DNA of 64,000 nucleotides from Bacteroidota bacterium (GCA_030706145.1 JAUZPB010000003.1:1-64000), one strand, 5' to 3'. Shown: positions 36,396 through 46,054, numbered from the stretch's first letter. The notes: a model not told the origin generated them from the sequence alone. Numbers and translations are program-made.

Positions 36396-37439
36396 TCAAT
36401 TACCTATTCTAGTTGAAGTACTTTGGATTATGTTCTGATAAAAAGAAAGGATTGTTTTATCCGGATCCCATCTATGACCAAAAGTCCAGGCAGCTGTAAT
36501 TTCTTCAGGCTGTAGGTTTTTATTAGGGGCTTTATCCAGATTATTCATAAACCAATCATAATTTCCACCGGAGCGATGACAATTATGATAGTAATAATGT
36601 TTTCCCCATTTATAGAGAGAATCATTTGAAGTCCTGTAAATTGGTTTATTTGCCATATTTGAGGAGAATGCGCAGTCAATGAGATAGAACTGAGCATCTC
36701 TATGATTGCGACCGAGAGAAAATCCTTTAACTCCGTCGAATGAAGAATTTCTTATCACAATTTTCTGATCCGGATCTGTACTCCCATCATGCCAGATACT
36801 TGCAGTAAGATTATGTCCAAAGAATCTGCAATCAGTAATATAGCACCACCCTCTAGGACACACATAATCGACCCAGCCTTCAAAATAGCAATAGGCCATA
36901 TAATACATTCCATCAAAAGTATTCCAAAGACTTACTGTATCGCCACCATCTGCTTTCAATTTACAGTTAAAAATAATTAATCGTGAACCACCCCCTCGCA
37001 GTGCAAACTGGTGATCCGTATTTCCATAGAGTGAGCCATAGTTATTATATACAGTAAGATTTGCTATAGTAAGATCAGTTACTTTATTTCCAATATTTAT
37101 AACAGCTGAGCCCCAGTCATTACCCGGATGAAATTTTCGCCAATTGGCGCGGAGTTCAGGATAAATGATCTGGGTACTATCGCTGTCTTCGCCAAGGAGT
37201 GTTATGAAGCTCTTTTCAATAAATAGCTTTTCGTTATATGTGCCTTTTTTGATAAAAATGATATAAGGTTTAACTGCATTATCTGGAGCATCATCAATTG
37301 CTTTTTGAATTGATCTGTAGTCTCCTTGGCCGTCTTTTGATACAATAGCATCAATAACATCTGCATAAGTTGAACAGTTAAAGAGTAATAATGCAAAAAA
37401 TACCCAAACAGACATGTAGTACTTAATGAAGAAGTCCAT
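36396..37439 (-). CDS. Pectin methylesterase, family CE8 (divergent active-site motifs)
   Basis: A 347-residue exported pectinesterase. The ATG at 37439 gives a signal 'MDFFIKYYMSVWVFFALLLF'; an upstream TTG (37451) is less likely. The right-handed beta-helix opens with 'IVSKDGQGDYRSIQKAIDDAP' and 'FIKKGTYNEKLFI'. Canonical CE8 motifs are recognisable but altered: 'QFALRGGG', 'GGDTVSLWN' where Q-D-T-L is usual, 'GWVDYVCPRGW' where V-D-F-I-F-G is usual, and 'LGRNHRD' where L-G-R-P-W is usual. The catalytic Asp pair and the Arg are kept. It should remove methyl esters from homogalacturonan before GH28 acts. It lies 36 nt from the acetylesterase gene. Confidence 0.87.
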   Translation of the reverse strand: MDFFIKYYMSVWVFFALLLFNCSTYADVIDAIVSKDGQGDYRSIQKAIDDAPDNAVKPYIIFIKKGTYNEKLFIEKSFITLLGEDSDSTQIIYPELRANWRKFHPGNDWGSAVINIGNKVTDLTIANLTVYNNYGSLYGNTDHQFALRGGGSRLIIFNCKLKADGGDTVSLWNTFDGMYYMAYCYFEGWVDYVCPRGWCYITDCRFFGHNLTASIWHDGSTDPDQKIVIRNSSFDGVKGFSLGRNHRDAQFYLIDCAFSSNMANKPIYRTSNDSLYKWGKHYYYHNCHRSGGNYDWFMNNLDKAPNKNLQPEEITAAWTFGHRWDPDKTILSFYQNIIQSTSTRIGN

Positions 37440-37475
37440 TTTATTTAACAATAAGTATGGAAGTTTGTTCTTGCT

Positions 37476-39002
37476 TTAGGGAATAAGAGCTTGTTTTTTA
37501 ATAGATGACTTTTCAAGAAGCCAGGTAAACAAGTTTAGAGCTGCTTTATAGTTTTCATATTCTTCAGGCAACTTCCTGTTATCAATATATTCGTTATAAA
37601 GCCATGGATCGCCTACAGCAATAATGGCACCTTTACCAAGTGGTGAAAATGCAATTATTATATCACCTCCGTCTTCCAGTACAGGAGTTGCAGGAGGTTT
37701 TAGTGTAAAAGTGGAAATTTCTTTCATATAGATCTTTTTTACACCTGCAAATATTGGATGAGCAGGCAAGTGGTCAAATTTACCCATATTAAAATTAGTA
37801 CCTACTACTTTGTTTCTGCTTACCTCATTAAAATGAATACCAAACCTTTCAGACAAAGCGTTCAAGTGTTCAAATTCGCAATTACCTTTGTCATTACCCA
37901 TTAGAAGAAGAATGCCACCATTATTTACCCATTCTGAAATAGCTATAGCTGAGGAATCAGTGATATAATTTGGAGATGGATTTTCTTGTGGAGTATCGGG
38001 ATCAACTATAATATATATACTACTATTTTTAAGTATATCTTTAGAAGGTGCGCTCTGAATTTCACTTAGAGTAGCACCTAGATTTTCAATTATATCGCCC
38101 AGAATATAAAAGCCTGAATTATCCTTGTCTTCCCATGTATAATGAAACTGTAAAGACTTTCCATCTGTGTCTGTCTTAATTTCGTGATTAAAATAATAAT
38201 CCAGGCTTACTACTTTCCCTTTCCCAACAGTTGAATTTACAGGACGGTCCTTAAGCATTTTAGAAATTGGAAGTTTGAGTTCTTTAATGCCCTCAATGAC
38301 CAATTCAGCAATTTTTATTGCACCTTCCCTGCTGAAATGGCTATTATCTTCTTTTCCCTTGGGGCATGCCTTATATGTACTGGGCGGGATATGGAGGAAC
38401 AGCTTTTTCGTCTCCTCTGGGCCCATTTTACGAAAGAGATTAAGGCTTTTTGCATGCAGATCGATCAATGGGACATTAAACTCCTTAGATACCTCTCTAA
38501 CAACATTGGGATAGTCTGCATGCTGATCAACAAAGTTACCTTCTTTATCAAATTTCCTTCTGTTAACCGGAGTAATTAGTACAGGAACAGCACCTTTGCT
38601 TCTGGATTCATTTACAAATTTTATCAAGTTTTTTTTGAAGGAAGTATGGGCTTCAGCATAGCGGCTTGTATCTGATATTTTCGAATCATTATGCCCAAAC
38701 TGAATAAATACATAATCGCCATTATTTAATTTACTAAGCACATTTGCCCATAGCCCCTGATGAATGAAGCTCTTTGAACTACGGCCATTTACGGCATGAT
38801 TTTCCAGAAGGATATCGCTCTTTAAGAACCCACGGAATAGTTGCCCCCATCCCCTTTCCGGATTATCGTCCAGGGGTTTATCAGCTAATGTTGAATCACC
38901 GATTAAAAATATTGTCACTTTAGATGGAATTAGAAAATTTAATAATAATACTGAGGATAGGAGTATTACTAGGCAAGAAATATTTCTTGTTAATAATCTC
39001 AT
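37476..39002 (-). CDS. CE12-type rhamnogalacturonan/pectin acetylesterase with C-terminal GATase-like domain
   Basis: A 508-residue exported protein with two parts. Residues about 28-265 form an SGNH hydrolase of the CE12/RGAE type: S37 in 'FLIGDSTLAD', the conserved Gly in 'NHAVNGRSSKSF', N104 in 'FGHNDSK', and D218/H221 in 'EDNSHFSREGA'. Residues about 275-500 form a second alpha/beta domain ('ILGDIIENLGATLSEIQ', 'ISEWVNNGGILLLMGNDKGNCEFEHLNALSERFGIHF', 'GKGAIIAVGDPWLYNEY') resembling DUF4350/GATase1-like regions seen beside pectin enzymes. Typical RGAEs are about 250 residues, so this is a fusion. CGGAC lies near the ATG. It probably deacetylates rhamnogalacturonan or homogalacturonan; the role of the second domain is unknown. 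Confidence 0.87.
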   Translation of the reverse strand: MRLLTRNISCLVILLSSVLLLNFLIPSKVTIFLIGDSTLADKPLDDNPERGWGQLFRGFLKSDILLENHAVNGRSSKSFIHQGLWANVLSKLNNGDYVFIQFGHNDSKISDTSRYAEAHTSFKKNLIKFVNESRSKGAVPVLITPVNRRKFDKEGNFVDQHADYPNVVREVSKEFNVPLIDLHAKSLNLFRKMGPEETKKLFLHIPPSTYKACPKGKEDNSHFSREGAIKIAELVIEGIKELKLPISKMLKDRPVNSTVGKGKVVSLDYYFNHEIKTDTDGKSLQFHYTWEDKDNSGFYILGDIIENLGATLSEIQSAPSKDILKNSSIYIIVDPDTPQENPSPNYITDSSAIAISEWVNNGGILLLMGNDKGNCEFEHLNALSERFGIHFNEVSRNKVVGTNFNMGKFDHLPAHPIFAGVKKIYMKEISTFTLKPPATPVLEDGGDIIIAFSPLGKGAIIAVGDPWLYNEYIDNRKLPEEYENYKAALNLFTWLLEKSSIKKQALIP

Positions 39003-39097
39003 AAAATTTTGTCCGAAATTTGTTTATTGACTTTAAGCGACTGAAGTAATAAGTAGTTTTGAGACCAAGCTATTTACACAGTCAGTATGGCCTTTCT

Positions 39098-40402
39098 TTA
39101 TATAGCCTTCCCTTTTTCAAGTTCAACGGCCAGCATAATAAAAGGGCCCATTCCTTTCAGATCATTTGTTTTTTTCTGTTCAGAGATGTAATATTCAAAG
39201 CTACCATCACGATAAGGATTACCACCAAGACCTGCTCCTTTGCATATATAGTGAAGGTCAACAAAGCCATTTTCCTCAACTGTCGTTAAATTATTTATTA
39301 CACCATCAAAAGTTTCTTTTGCATATTTTAGGTAAGATTTATCGAGATATCCCATGTTAGCTCCTTTTGCAAATGCATATGCAAACATGCAAGATGCAGA
39401 AGCCTCATGATAGTTTCCCGTACGATCTGCCATATTAGTTACCTGGTACCAGAGTGCGCTATTTTTATCTCTGACTTTAAGAAGAGCTACCGAAAGATCT
39501 TTCAATATATCAATAAGCTCCATTCTCTTTGGATTATCTTTAGGGAAGAAGTCAAGCACATCGACTATTGCCATTATATACCATCCCATAGATCTAGACC
39601 AAAAATTAGGTGAGCGGCCTGTAAGCGGATCGGCCCATTTTTGATTTAAACTTTCGTCCCATGCATGATAGAACAAGCCAGTAAGACTATCGCGAGTTTT
39701 GTCTCTTATCAATGTAAACTGGTAGGCTATGTCGTCATAGTTCTTTACTTCATTGAACAATTTCGAATACCAAGTATAAAAGGGTTCAGCCATATACAGT
39801 CCATCAAGCCACATCTGATATGGATAAATTTTCTTATGCCAGAAGCCTCCGCTTTTTGTTCTTGGCTGATTTTTAATCTGACCTCGTAAAGTATCTGCAG
39901 CTGTCTTATATCTTTTATCATTAGTAACTAAATAAAGCCAAAGAAGCATACGTCCTGTATTAATATTGTCAATATTGAAATCTGTATACTTGTACGTCTT
40001 AATTGTGCCCTGATTATCGACAAACATATCGATATTAGTTTTTATATAGTTCAGATACTTCTTATTGTTTGTTTTAATATATAGTTGTCGGAGCCCCTCA
40101 AGAAAAACACCCTGGTCGTATGTCCATTTACCATTATAAACGCTATCATCAATTACGTTTGCCGGGTGACGCATAATGAAAGACTCAGCAATACGCACTG
40201 ACCAAGGTTTATTTGCTTTGATAAACTGAGCTGACCGTTTATTACTTTTCAGTTTAGCATTTGTTTTTACAGATGCAACTTTAGAGGAAGTTTGCGCCAA
40301 AATAGGGTTCAGGCAAAGTGAAGCAGAAAATGCTAATAAACAAAGTACAATTACTTTTCTTTTCAATATTTCACCTTTTTCTTTATTAAAGGGGAACAAC
40401 AT
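39098..40402 (-). CDS. Unsaturated rhamnogalacturonyl/galacturonyl hydrolase, GH105
   Basis: A GH105 (alpha/alpha)6-barrel hydrolase of about 434 residues from the ATG at 40402. A TTG at 40366 with AAAGGTG just upstream is a serious alternative and gives a compact signal 'LKRKVIVLCLLAFSASLCL'. The domain carries 'NGKWTYDQGVFLEGLRQ' (Asp about 96) and 'YPYQMWLDGLYMAEPFY' (Asp about 200), the two acidic positions of the family, plus 'FWSRSMGWYIMAIVDVL'. It removes the terminal 4,5-unsaturated galacturonate from oligosaccharides left by pectate or rhamnogalacturonan lyases. The product rearranges to the KduI substrate. The frame overlaps the GH28 stop, so the pair is translationally close. Confidence 0.9.
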   Translation of the reverse strand: MLFPFNKEKGEILKRKVIVLCLLAFSASLCLNPILAQTSSKVASVKTNAKLKSNKRSAQFIKANKPWSVRIAESFIMRHPANVIDDSVYNGKWTYDQGVFLEGLRQLYIKTNNKKYLNYIKTNIDMFVDNQGTIKTYKYTDFNIDNINTGRMLLWLYLVTNDKRYKTAADTLRGQIKNQPRTKSGGFWHKKIYPYQMWLDGLYMAEPFYTWYSKLFNEVKNYDDIAYQFTLIRDKTRDSLTGLFYHAWDESLNQKWADPLTGRSPNFWSRSMGWYIMAIVDVLDFFPKDNPKRMELIDILKDLSVALLKVRDKNSALWYQVTNMADRTGNYHEASASCMFAYAFAKGANMGYLDKSYLKYAKETFDGVINNLTTVEENGFVDLHYICKGAGLGGNPYRDGSFEYYISEQKKTNDLKGMGPFIMLAVELEKGKAI

Positions 40403-40421
40403 TCTGGCTCTTGGAAGTGTT

Positions 40422-43088
40422 TTAGAATATTTCCTCAGCTTCAACTAATAATGGATTAGATAGCTTGAGTGACTCTTCTTCAAGATATTTTAGGAATTCG
40501 ATTTTTGATCTAATTCCATTTAACTCCTTGTCCCATGCTGCGCCGAAGTAATAATACAGTTTTCCACTTTGTGGCTTTAGTGAAACAATAAAACTTGACT
40601 CGTCCTCTGTCAACTTGATCAAATCTTCTTTTCTGTAAAAAATAACCAGACCTAAACTATCATCATTAAGACTCTGCTTTCCATAAGAGGCTATATAGCC
40701 ATAGGGATAATTAGTAGTATCTTTAATAAATGCACAACCACTATGCTTTGCAAAGCCAGTACAAATATTATCCGGATTTCCACTAATTTTAATGTCCGTT
40801 CTTGTAAGTCTGCTTCCAGCCTGAATAGAAAGAAGTGAGGCAAGATCAAACTTTTTTGAACTATCGACCAACCAGTTAGAGTATTTAGTAAAAACACTAG
40901 ATTTAATGGGGCCATCTGTTGGAATATGACATGAAATATTGTCTGTTTTTGATACCGGAAAAACTTTTCCATCTGATATCATTCCAATTGATCCAATCCC
41001 CAAGGACTCACCCACCTTAAAAATATCCATACCCCAGTTGCACATTTTCGTATAGGATTCTTTGCTATCAGAGACAAGGTCATCTTTACCAACTTCATGC
41101 AGAACCATTTTGTCAGTTTTTTTTCCAAAGATATCATTGCGGTTTCTTGAATCCAGATAAAACCTGTAGGCTACTTTATCTGATTCCCAGCCCGGCCCCT
41201 CATACTTATATAGAGCATCGTGTGCAAAATGATCTTTAGGTATTTTAACGCTATCCTGACTTACGAATCTGCCTCCTATGTAGATGCCATTTTCAGATTT
41301 ATAATCTATTTTTGCCGAAACCTCAGCATGAGTCCTTTTTTTGTATTCGCTTTTTAGGACTGCAATTTTATCTGATTCTATAGTTAAAGTTTTTGTTTCA
41401 CCTGCTTTTATGTCCAAAAGAACAAGAATATTATCTGCCTTCCCATCACCATTAACATCGTCAGTTTGACTTGGAAGCTGCAATTTGTCGTCAAAGACTA
41501 CAAAGGCAACTTCGTTGAACTCCGGATTCAAAGCTTTCAGTTTTTCAATTTCTAAGGAAATTATTTCATCTTTTCTATCAATTAAAAGCGGATTTGAAAC
41601 CATTAGTTTTGTTATTCTTCCCCTTCTTTCGGACTTATTAAGCTTTTGCCCATTTACATAGACATCCTTTAACTTTAGATTCTCAACATTTATTATTACA
41701 GACCTGGTATTTACGCCATCAAACTTACAATTTGAGATTATGATATCCCTAATCTTGGCATTATCCAATCCTTCCATAAAAAAGGCTCTATCGCTTTTTT
41801 TACTTTCTATATTCTCAATATTTACATTTTTAAGCTGAGGCAAATAACCTCCATTACTTCCTTCCTGGGGTTCATAGTTCAACTCAAATCTGATAACGGC
41901 ATCCCGAAGCTGACCAACTTTAATATTTCTTACAAAAATGTTATCAATCATTCCACCGCGGAAAGAATTAGATTTTACTCTTATAGCCCTATCCAAGTTT
42001 GGACTGTCCATCTGACAATTTTCGGCAAATACATTTCTGCATCCTCCGGAAATTTCGCTACCGATTGTAATTCCGCCATGACCATCATTCATTTTGCAGT
42101 CTTGAATAATAATATTTTCACTTGCCTTAGCAATTCTTCTTCCGTCATTATTTCTGCCCGATTTAATTGCTATACAATCATCTCCATTTTTAAAGAAGCA
42201 ATTCTTTATTAGGACATCTTTGCACGATTCAGGATCGCATCCATCTGTATTAGGCCCATTTCCAGTTATAGAGACATTCTGAATTGTGATATTTTCAGAT
42301 AGCAATGGGTGCAGAACCCACATAGGAGAGCTAATAAATGTCACACCATCTATGAGTACATTTTTGCAATTAATGATTTGGAAGAAATTAGGACGAAGAT
42401 ACCCACCTGGTCCAAACACCCTTTTTTCTACTGGAATTTGCCCGGAATTCATCTTTACAAGTCTTGGTCGCCCATTTTCATCCCTCTGCGATGGCATTCC
42501 TTTTTCCCATCCAAATTCAGTTTTACCATTCCACTTCCACCAATTTTCATTAGATGCCTGTCCATTAAAAGTACCTTTGCCGGTAATAGCCATATTCATT
42601 TCATCTTTTGCATATATTAGTGAAGAATAATTATAGCATTCAATTCCTTCCCATCTTGTAAAGACCACGGGCAGATAATCATCAGGATTCGTACTGAAAT
42701 AAAGTATGCTTCCATCTTCGGTGTATAGGTTAACATTACTTTTAAGTAATATGGGACCTTTGACGAAATAATGTCCTTTTGGAACAAATACAATGCCCCC
42801 ACCCTGCTCGCTGCATTTTCGTATAGCTTTATTTATAGCAGCACGGCTATCATATTCTATTTTTGGTTTAGCACCAAAAGAAGTAATATCATATTTCCTA
42901 TCTTGAAATACAGGAGCTTTAATGTTATTTAATATCTCAGGTAATTTATTCCATCCCGCACTATCAGATTGGCATTTAGCATTTGTTCTACAAAGGGCAG
43001 GCTGAGATAAAAAGGTAAAGATAACTATGATTAGCAAAATGCTTCTTAAGAGTTCTTGAAGAAAATAAGACGGATATGGTCTCTTCAT
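40422..43088 (-). CDS. GH28 polygalacturonase fused to a DUF4861 domain
   Basis: An 888-residue exported enzyme. Residues about 60-480 are a GH28 beta-helix with the full catalytic set: N280-T-D282 in 'NGPNTDGCDPES', D303-D304 in 'NGDDCIAIKSG', H337 in 'DGHGGITIGSE' and R370-V-K372 in 'DRAIRVKS'. It should hydrolyse alpha-1,4 galacturonosyl linkages in homogalacturonan or rhamnogalacturonan. Residues about 525-885 match DUF4861 ('KYEGPGWESDKVAYRFYLDSRN', 'DIFGKKTDKMVLHEVGKDD'), a domain usually encoded as its own protein in pectin loci. No T9SS tail is present, so it is probably periplasmic. It lies 170 bp downstream of the LacI gene. How DUF4861 contributes is unknown. Confidence 0.92.
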   Translation of the reverse strand: MKRPYPSYFLQELLRSILLIIVIFTFLSQPALCRTNAKCQSDSAGWNKLPEILNNIKAPVFQDRKYDITSFGAKPKIEYDSRAAINKAIRKCSEQGGGIVFVPKGHYFVKGPILLKSNVNLYTEDGSILYFSTNPDDYLPVVFTRWEGIECYNYSSLIYAKDEMNMAITGKGTFNGQASNENWWKWNGKTEFGWEKGMPSQRDENGRPRLVKMNSGQIPVEKRVFGPGGYLRPNFFQIINCKNVLIDGVTFISSPMWVLHPLLSENITIQNVSITGNGPNTDGCDPESCKDVLIKNCFFKNGDDCIAIKSGRNNDGRRIAKASENIIIQDCKMNDGHGGITIGSEISGGCRNVFAENCQMDSPNLDRAIRVKSNSFRGGMIDNIFVRNIKVGQLRDAVIRFELNYEPQEGSNGGYLPQLKNVNIENIESKKSDRAFFMEGLDNAKIRDIIISNCKFDGVNTRSVIINVENLKLKDVYVNGQKLNKSERRGRITKLMVSNPLLIDRKDEIISLEIEKLKALNPEFNEVAFVVFDDKLQLPSQTDDVNGDGKADNILVLLDIKAGETKTLTIESDKIAVLKSEYKKRTHAEVSAKIDYKSENGIYIGGRFVSQDSVKIPKDHFAHDALYKYEGPGWESDKVAYRFYLDSRNRNDIFGKKTDKMVLHEVGKDDLVSDSKESYTKMCNWGMDIFKVGESLGIGSIGMISDGKVFPVSKTDNISCHIPTDGPIKSSVFTKYSNWLVDSSKKFDLASLLSIQAGSRLTRTDIKISGNPDNICTGFAKHSGCAFIKDTTNYPYGYIASYGKQSLNDDSLGLVIFYRKEDLIKLTEDESSFIVSLKPQSGKLYYYFGAAWDKELNGIRSKIEFLKYLEEESLKLSNPLLVEAEEIF

Positions 43089-43140
43089 GCTAATATCCCC
43101 GGAGGAATTATCCTAAAAAAAGAATTGCTTTAACTTCATT

Positions 43141-43165
43141 TTGCTTTAAAAAAAAGCAATTGCAT
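43141..43165. promoter_or_regulatory. AT-rich inverted repeats between lacI and GH28 (possible operator or terminator)
   Basis: TTGCTTT pairs with AAGCAA across an A-run (43141-43159), and GCAATTGC (43156-43163) is an 8-bp perfect palindrome overlapping it. On the minus strand the first hairpin contains a T-run and may end the lacI transcript. The palindrome lies about 68 bp upstream of the GH28 start, a usual operator position for a LacI-type repressor. Which role holds cannot be decided. Confidence 0.35.
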
Positions 43166-43258
43166 TACAAAGGGTTAAAAAAGAGGAAATAAACTAATAG
43201 AAAAACATCCTGTAGAGTATTGGTATACTTTAACAATCTAAATGTTTTAATAATATTA

Positions 43259-44317
43259 TTAACTAGTAAGCTTAGCCTTTCTACTGTTAGTTTTACTTAA
43301 GTTACCTATACATGTACCTCTAAGTATAAGGTTTGTATCGATTACAATTTCTTTTGCTTGAAAATCTTCTTTGTTGTGAATATTATCCAGCAATACCTGC
43401 ATTGAATTATCAGCAATTTCCTTAGTCGGCTGATTAATACAGCTTAGAGGTGGTGAAAGGAAGGATTGTGTCATTGCATCGCCAAAACAAATGACGTCAA
43501 TATCATCAGGGATTCTCATACCGACTTCCTGTGCGGCAGCATAAACTCCAAGAGCAACGGGATAAGTAACTGTAAAGATGAGATCTGGCAATTTATTCTC
43601 ATGATATAATTTCATAAAGGAATCATAACCACTTTTTTCGCCAAAATCTCCTTTTACTATCCAATCAGGATTAATTTTTATTCCATTATCCTTAAGAGCA
43701 GCTTTATATCCATTAAGTCTTTCTCTACCAATGTTAATATCGAGGTTACCTGAGAAATGGGCAATATTTTTGTAGCCTATTTTAATAGCATGTTCAATTG
43801 CTTTATAAGCGCCACCATAGTCATCTACTCGAACCTTATTAACTCCATCAATATCGGGTATGCGATCCATAAATACTAAGGGTATCTGTCTGCTCTTTAC
43901 GATTTCAAAGATTTCAAGATCTTTTGTATCCTGAGAAATTGAAATTATCATCCCATCAACGCGCATAGAAAGTAGAGTTTGCACGTGCTTAACTTGTCGT
44001 TCGGCATTTTCTTGAGAGACAGTTAAAATGATCTCATAGTTGTTAGCAAAAGCAAAATCATAGATGTGCTCAATAATTGAACTAAAGAAGTGCTGCGCGA
44101 TTTTTGGAAGAACTACACCGATCATATTTGACTTTCTGGAAGAAAGATTCCTTGCCATAAAGTTTGGAGAATAGCCAAGTTCCTCAGAGATCTTCTTAAC
44201 AGCCTTTTTAGTTTCCGGAGATATATCCGGATGGTCGCGAAGAGCCTTTGATACTGTGACGGTTGAGACATTTAACTTTTGAGCAATATCGCTAAGTGTA
44301 ATTTGTTTAGGGCGCAT
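43259..44317 (-). CDS. LacI-family transcriptional regulator
   Basis: A 352-residue LacI-type regulator. The internal ATG at 44317 is chosen because it starts 'MRPKQITLSDIAQKLNVSTVTVSKALRDHPDISPETK', the standard LacI HTH plus hinge; the frame upstream adds 32 unlikely residues. The hinge helix lies near 'YSPNFMARNLSSRKS', and the C-terminal part (about 60-340) is a periplasmic-binding-protein-like ligand domain ('IGVVLPKIAQHFFSSIIEHI', 'DIDVICFGDAMTQSFLSPPLSCINQ'). Placed between uxaC and GH28 in the cluster, it probably controls pectin and hexuronate genes in response to a uronate intermediate. The effector is not shown. Confidence 0.92.
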   Translation of the reverse strand: MRPKQITLSDIAQKLNVSTVTVSKALRDHPDISPETKKAVKKISEELGYSPNFMARNLSSRKSNMIGVVLPKIAQHFFSSIIEHIYDFAFANNYEIILTVSQENAERQVKHVQTLLSMRVDGMIISISQDTKDLEIFEIVKSRQIPLVFMDRIPDIDGVNKVRVDDYGGAYKAIEHAIKIGYKNIAHFSGNLDINIGRERLNGYKAALKDNGIKINPDWIVKGDFGEKSGYDSFMKLYHENKLPDLIFTVTYPVALGVYAAAQEVGMRIPDDIDVICFGDAMTQSFLSPPLSCINQPTKEIADNSMQVLLDNIHNKEDFQAKEIVIDTNLILRGTCIGNLSKTNSRKAKLTS

Positions 44318-44586
44318 ATAAAAATTATTTTTATGGAGATCAGTAATTATCAAATATAATAAAATTAGAGACGAATTAAAATTTTGCAGCAACCCATTTA
44401 TAGAGCATTTCATTTACTGAGCATTATTCCTTAAGTACAGCTCCGCCAGCTTAGTCACATATCAGAAAAAGAAGGATTGCACCAAGAGGCAAAGTTTATG
44501 TTGTTTTATCATATATTGGGAGTATTAACATATTTCCAAGGCTCCCAATATTTTGCATATAGTTATCTTAGCTTTCGCAAAAGATT

Positions 44587-45999
44587 TTAGTTTTCAAAAC
44601 AGAAATATCTTTTTGCATTTCTATAACATATATCTTTTACAATATTACCAACGAGCTCAATATCATCGGGGACCGTACCATTTTCAATTTCTCCACCCAG
44701 AATATTGCATAATATTCGTCTAAAGTATTCATGGCGCGGATAGGAGAGGAAACTCCTTGAATCTGTTAGCATACCTATAAAACGGCTAAGCAATCCCATA
44801 TTTGACAAAGCATCAATTTGCTTTTCAATACCGCTCTTCTGGTCCAAAAACCACCAGCCACTACCATACTGTATTTTACCCGGTATATTCCCATCCTGGA
44901 AATTTCCTATCATGGCAGCAAAAAGCTCGTTATTTGCTGGGTTAAGATTATATATTATTGTTTTGGGCAGCATACTTTTATTGTCAAGAGAGTTAAGGTA
45001 TTTTGCAAGAGGGCCCGCCATTTCAAAGTCACCAATAGTATCAAGCCCAGTATCTGCGCCAAGAAGTCTAAACATTCTGGTATTTGTATTTCTAAGGGCG
45101 CCAAGGTGTATCTGTTGTACCCAGCCCTTCTGGAAATCCATTATGCCAAATTCAAACATCATAGCGGATTTGAATTTAAGTATTTCAGGAAGGCTTAAGT
45201 TTTTTTTCAGCAAAAGTTTTTCAAAAATTGAATTAATTTCCTTTTCTGTATAATCTTCCGCATATGCTGTCTCCAATCCATGATCAGATATTCTGCAGCC
45301 CATTTCATGGAAATACTCGTGCCGGCGTTTTAATGCATCAAGAAGATCAACAAACTTACCTATTGAAATAGAAGCTGCTATCTGAAGTTTTTCAAGATAG
45401 CTGTTATATTCAAAAACATTTTCAACTGCCATTGCTTTATCAGGGCGAAAAGTTGGCAATACTTTCACCTCGAAGTTGCTTTCTTTAATAGCTTTATGAT
45501 ACTCAAGAGAATCAGCCGGATCATCTGTTGTACAAAGTGCTTCAACATTAAAGTGTTTTATCAAACCCTTTGTTGAAAACTCTTTATTTTGAAGCAGGTC
45601 GTTACATTCGCTCCAGATTCCTTCAGCAGTAGTGGGATTAAGCAGTCTATCTGATATACCAAATGGCTTTTTTAATTCCATATGTGTCCAGTGATAAAGT
45701 GGGTTCTTTATTGTATTAGGAACAGTCTCAGCCCATTTAAAAAACTTTTCTTTATCTGTTGCTTCACCTGTAATATATTTTTCATTTACACCATTTGATC
45801 TCATTGCTCTCCACTTGTAATGATCACCATTAAGCCAAATTCTTGTTATATTTTCAAAGTTTTTATTCTCCGCTATCTCATTGACAGGTAAATGGCAATG
45901 ATAGTCCAAGATAGGCTGGTTCATTGCATAATCATAATAAAGCTTTTCTGCTGTTTTATTATTCAAAAGGAAGTTTTCTTTTATAAAGACATCTTTCAT
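44587..45999 (-). CDS. uxaC: Glucuronate/galacturonate isomerase
   Basis: A 470-residue uronate isomerase that converts D-galacturonate to D-tagaturonate and D-glucuronate to D-fructuronate. The ATG at 45999 is chosen, with AAGAG upstream and 'MKDVFIKENFLLNNKTAEKLYYDYA'; the longer frame overlaps exuT. The metal-binding start 'PILDYHCHLPVNEIAEN', 'FENITRIWLNGDHYKWRAMRSNGV' and 'EALCTTDDPADSLEYH' are diagnostic of this amidohydrolase-superfamily enzyme. It follows exuT by 55 nt. It supplies tagaturonate to the UxaE encoded about 8 kb downstream. Confidence 0.96.
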   Translation of the reverse strand: MKDVFIKENFLLNNKTAEKLYYDYAMNQPILDYHCHLPVNEIAENKNFENITRIWLNGDHYKWRAMRSNGVNEKYITGEATDKEKFFKWAETVPNTIKNPLYHWTHMELKKPFGISDRLLNPTTAEGIWSECNDLLQNKEFSTKGLIKHFNVEALCTTDDPADSLEYHKAIKESNFEVKVLPTFRPDKAMAVENVFEYNSYLEKLQIAASISIGKFVDLLDALKRRHEYFHEMGCRISDHGLETAYAEDYTEKEINSIFEKLLLKKNLSLPEILKFKSAMMFEFGIMDFQKGWVQQIHLGALRNTNTRMFRLLGADTGLDTIGDFEMAGPLAKYLNSLDNKSMLPKTIIYNLNPANNELFAAMIGNFQDGNIPGKIQYGSGWWFLDQKSGIEKQIDALSNMGLLSRFIGMLTDSRSFLSYPRHEYFRRILCNILGGEIENGTVPDDIELVGNIVKDICYRNAKRYFCFEN

Positions 46000-46054
46000 T
46001 GTTTTTCTCTTTCTTAAATAAAGTTCTACTAAGCCATTTATTACAAATGCATTG

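Noticed and set aside
40422..40444. Overlap of the GH28 and GH105 frames as a programmed frameshift or fusion
   Set aside because: The GH105 protein has its own signal peptide and better start codons at 40402 or 40366, after the GH28 stop. The overlap comes only from the open frame.
44318..44586. Possible small RNA or riboswitch between lacI and uxaC
   Set aside because: No stable hairpin series or recognisable riboswitch core was found. It appears to be ordinary promoter sequence.
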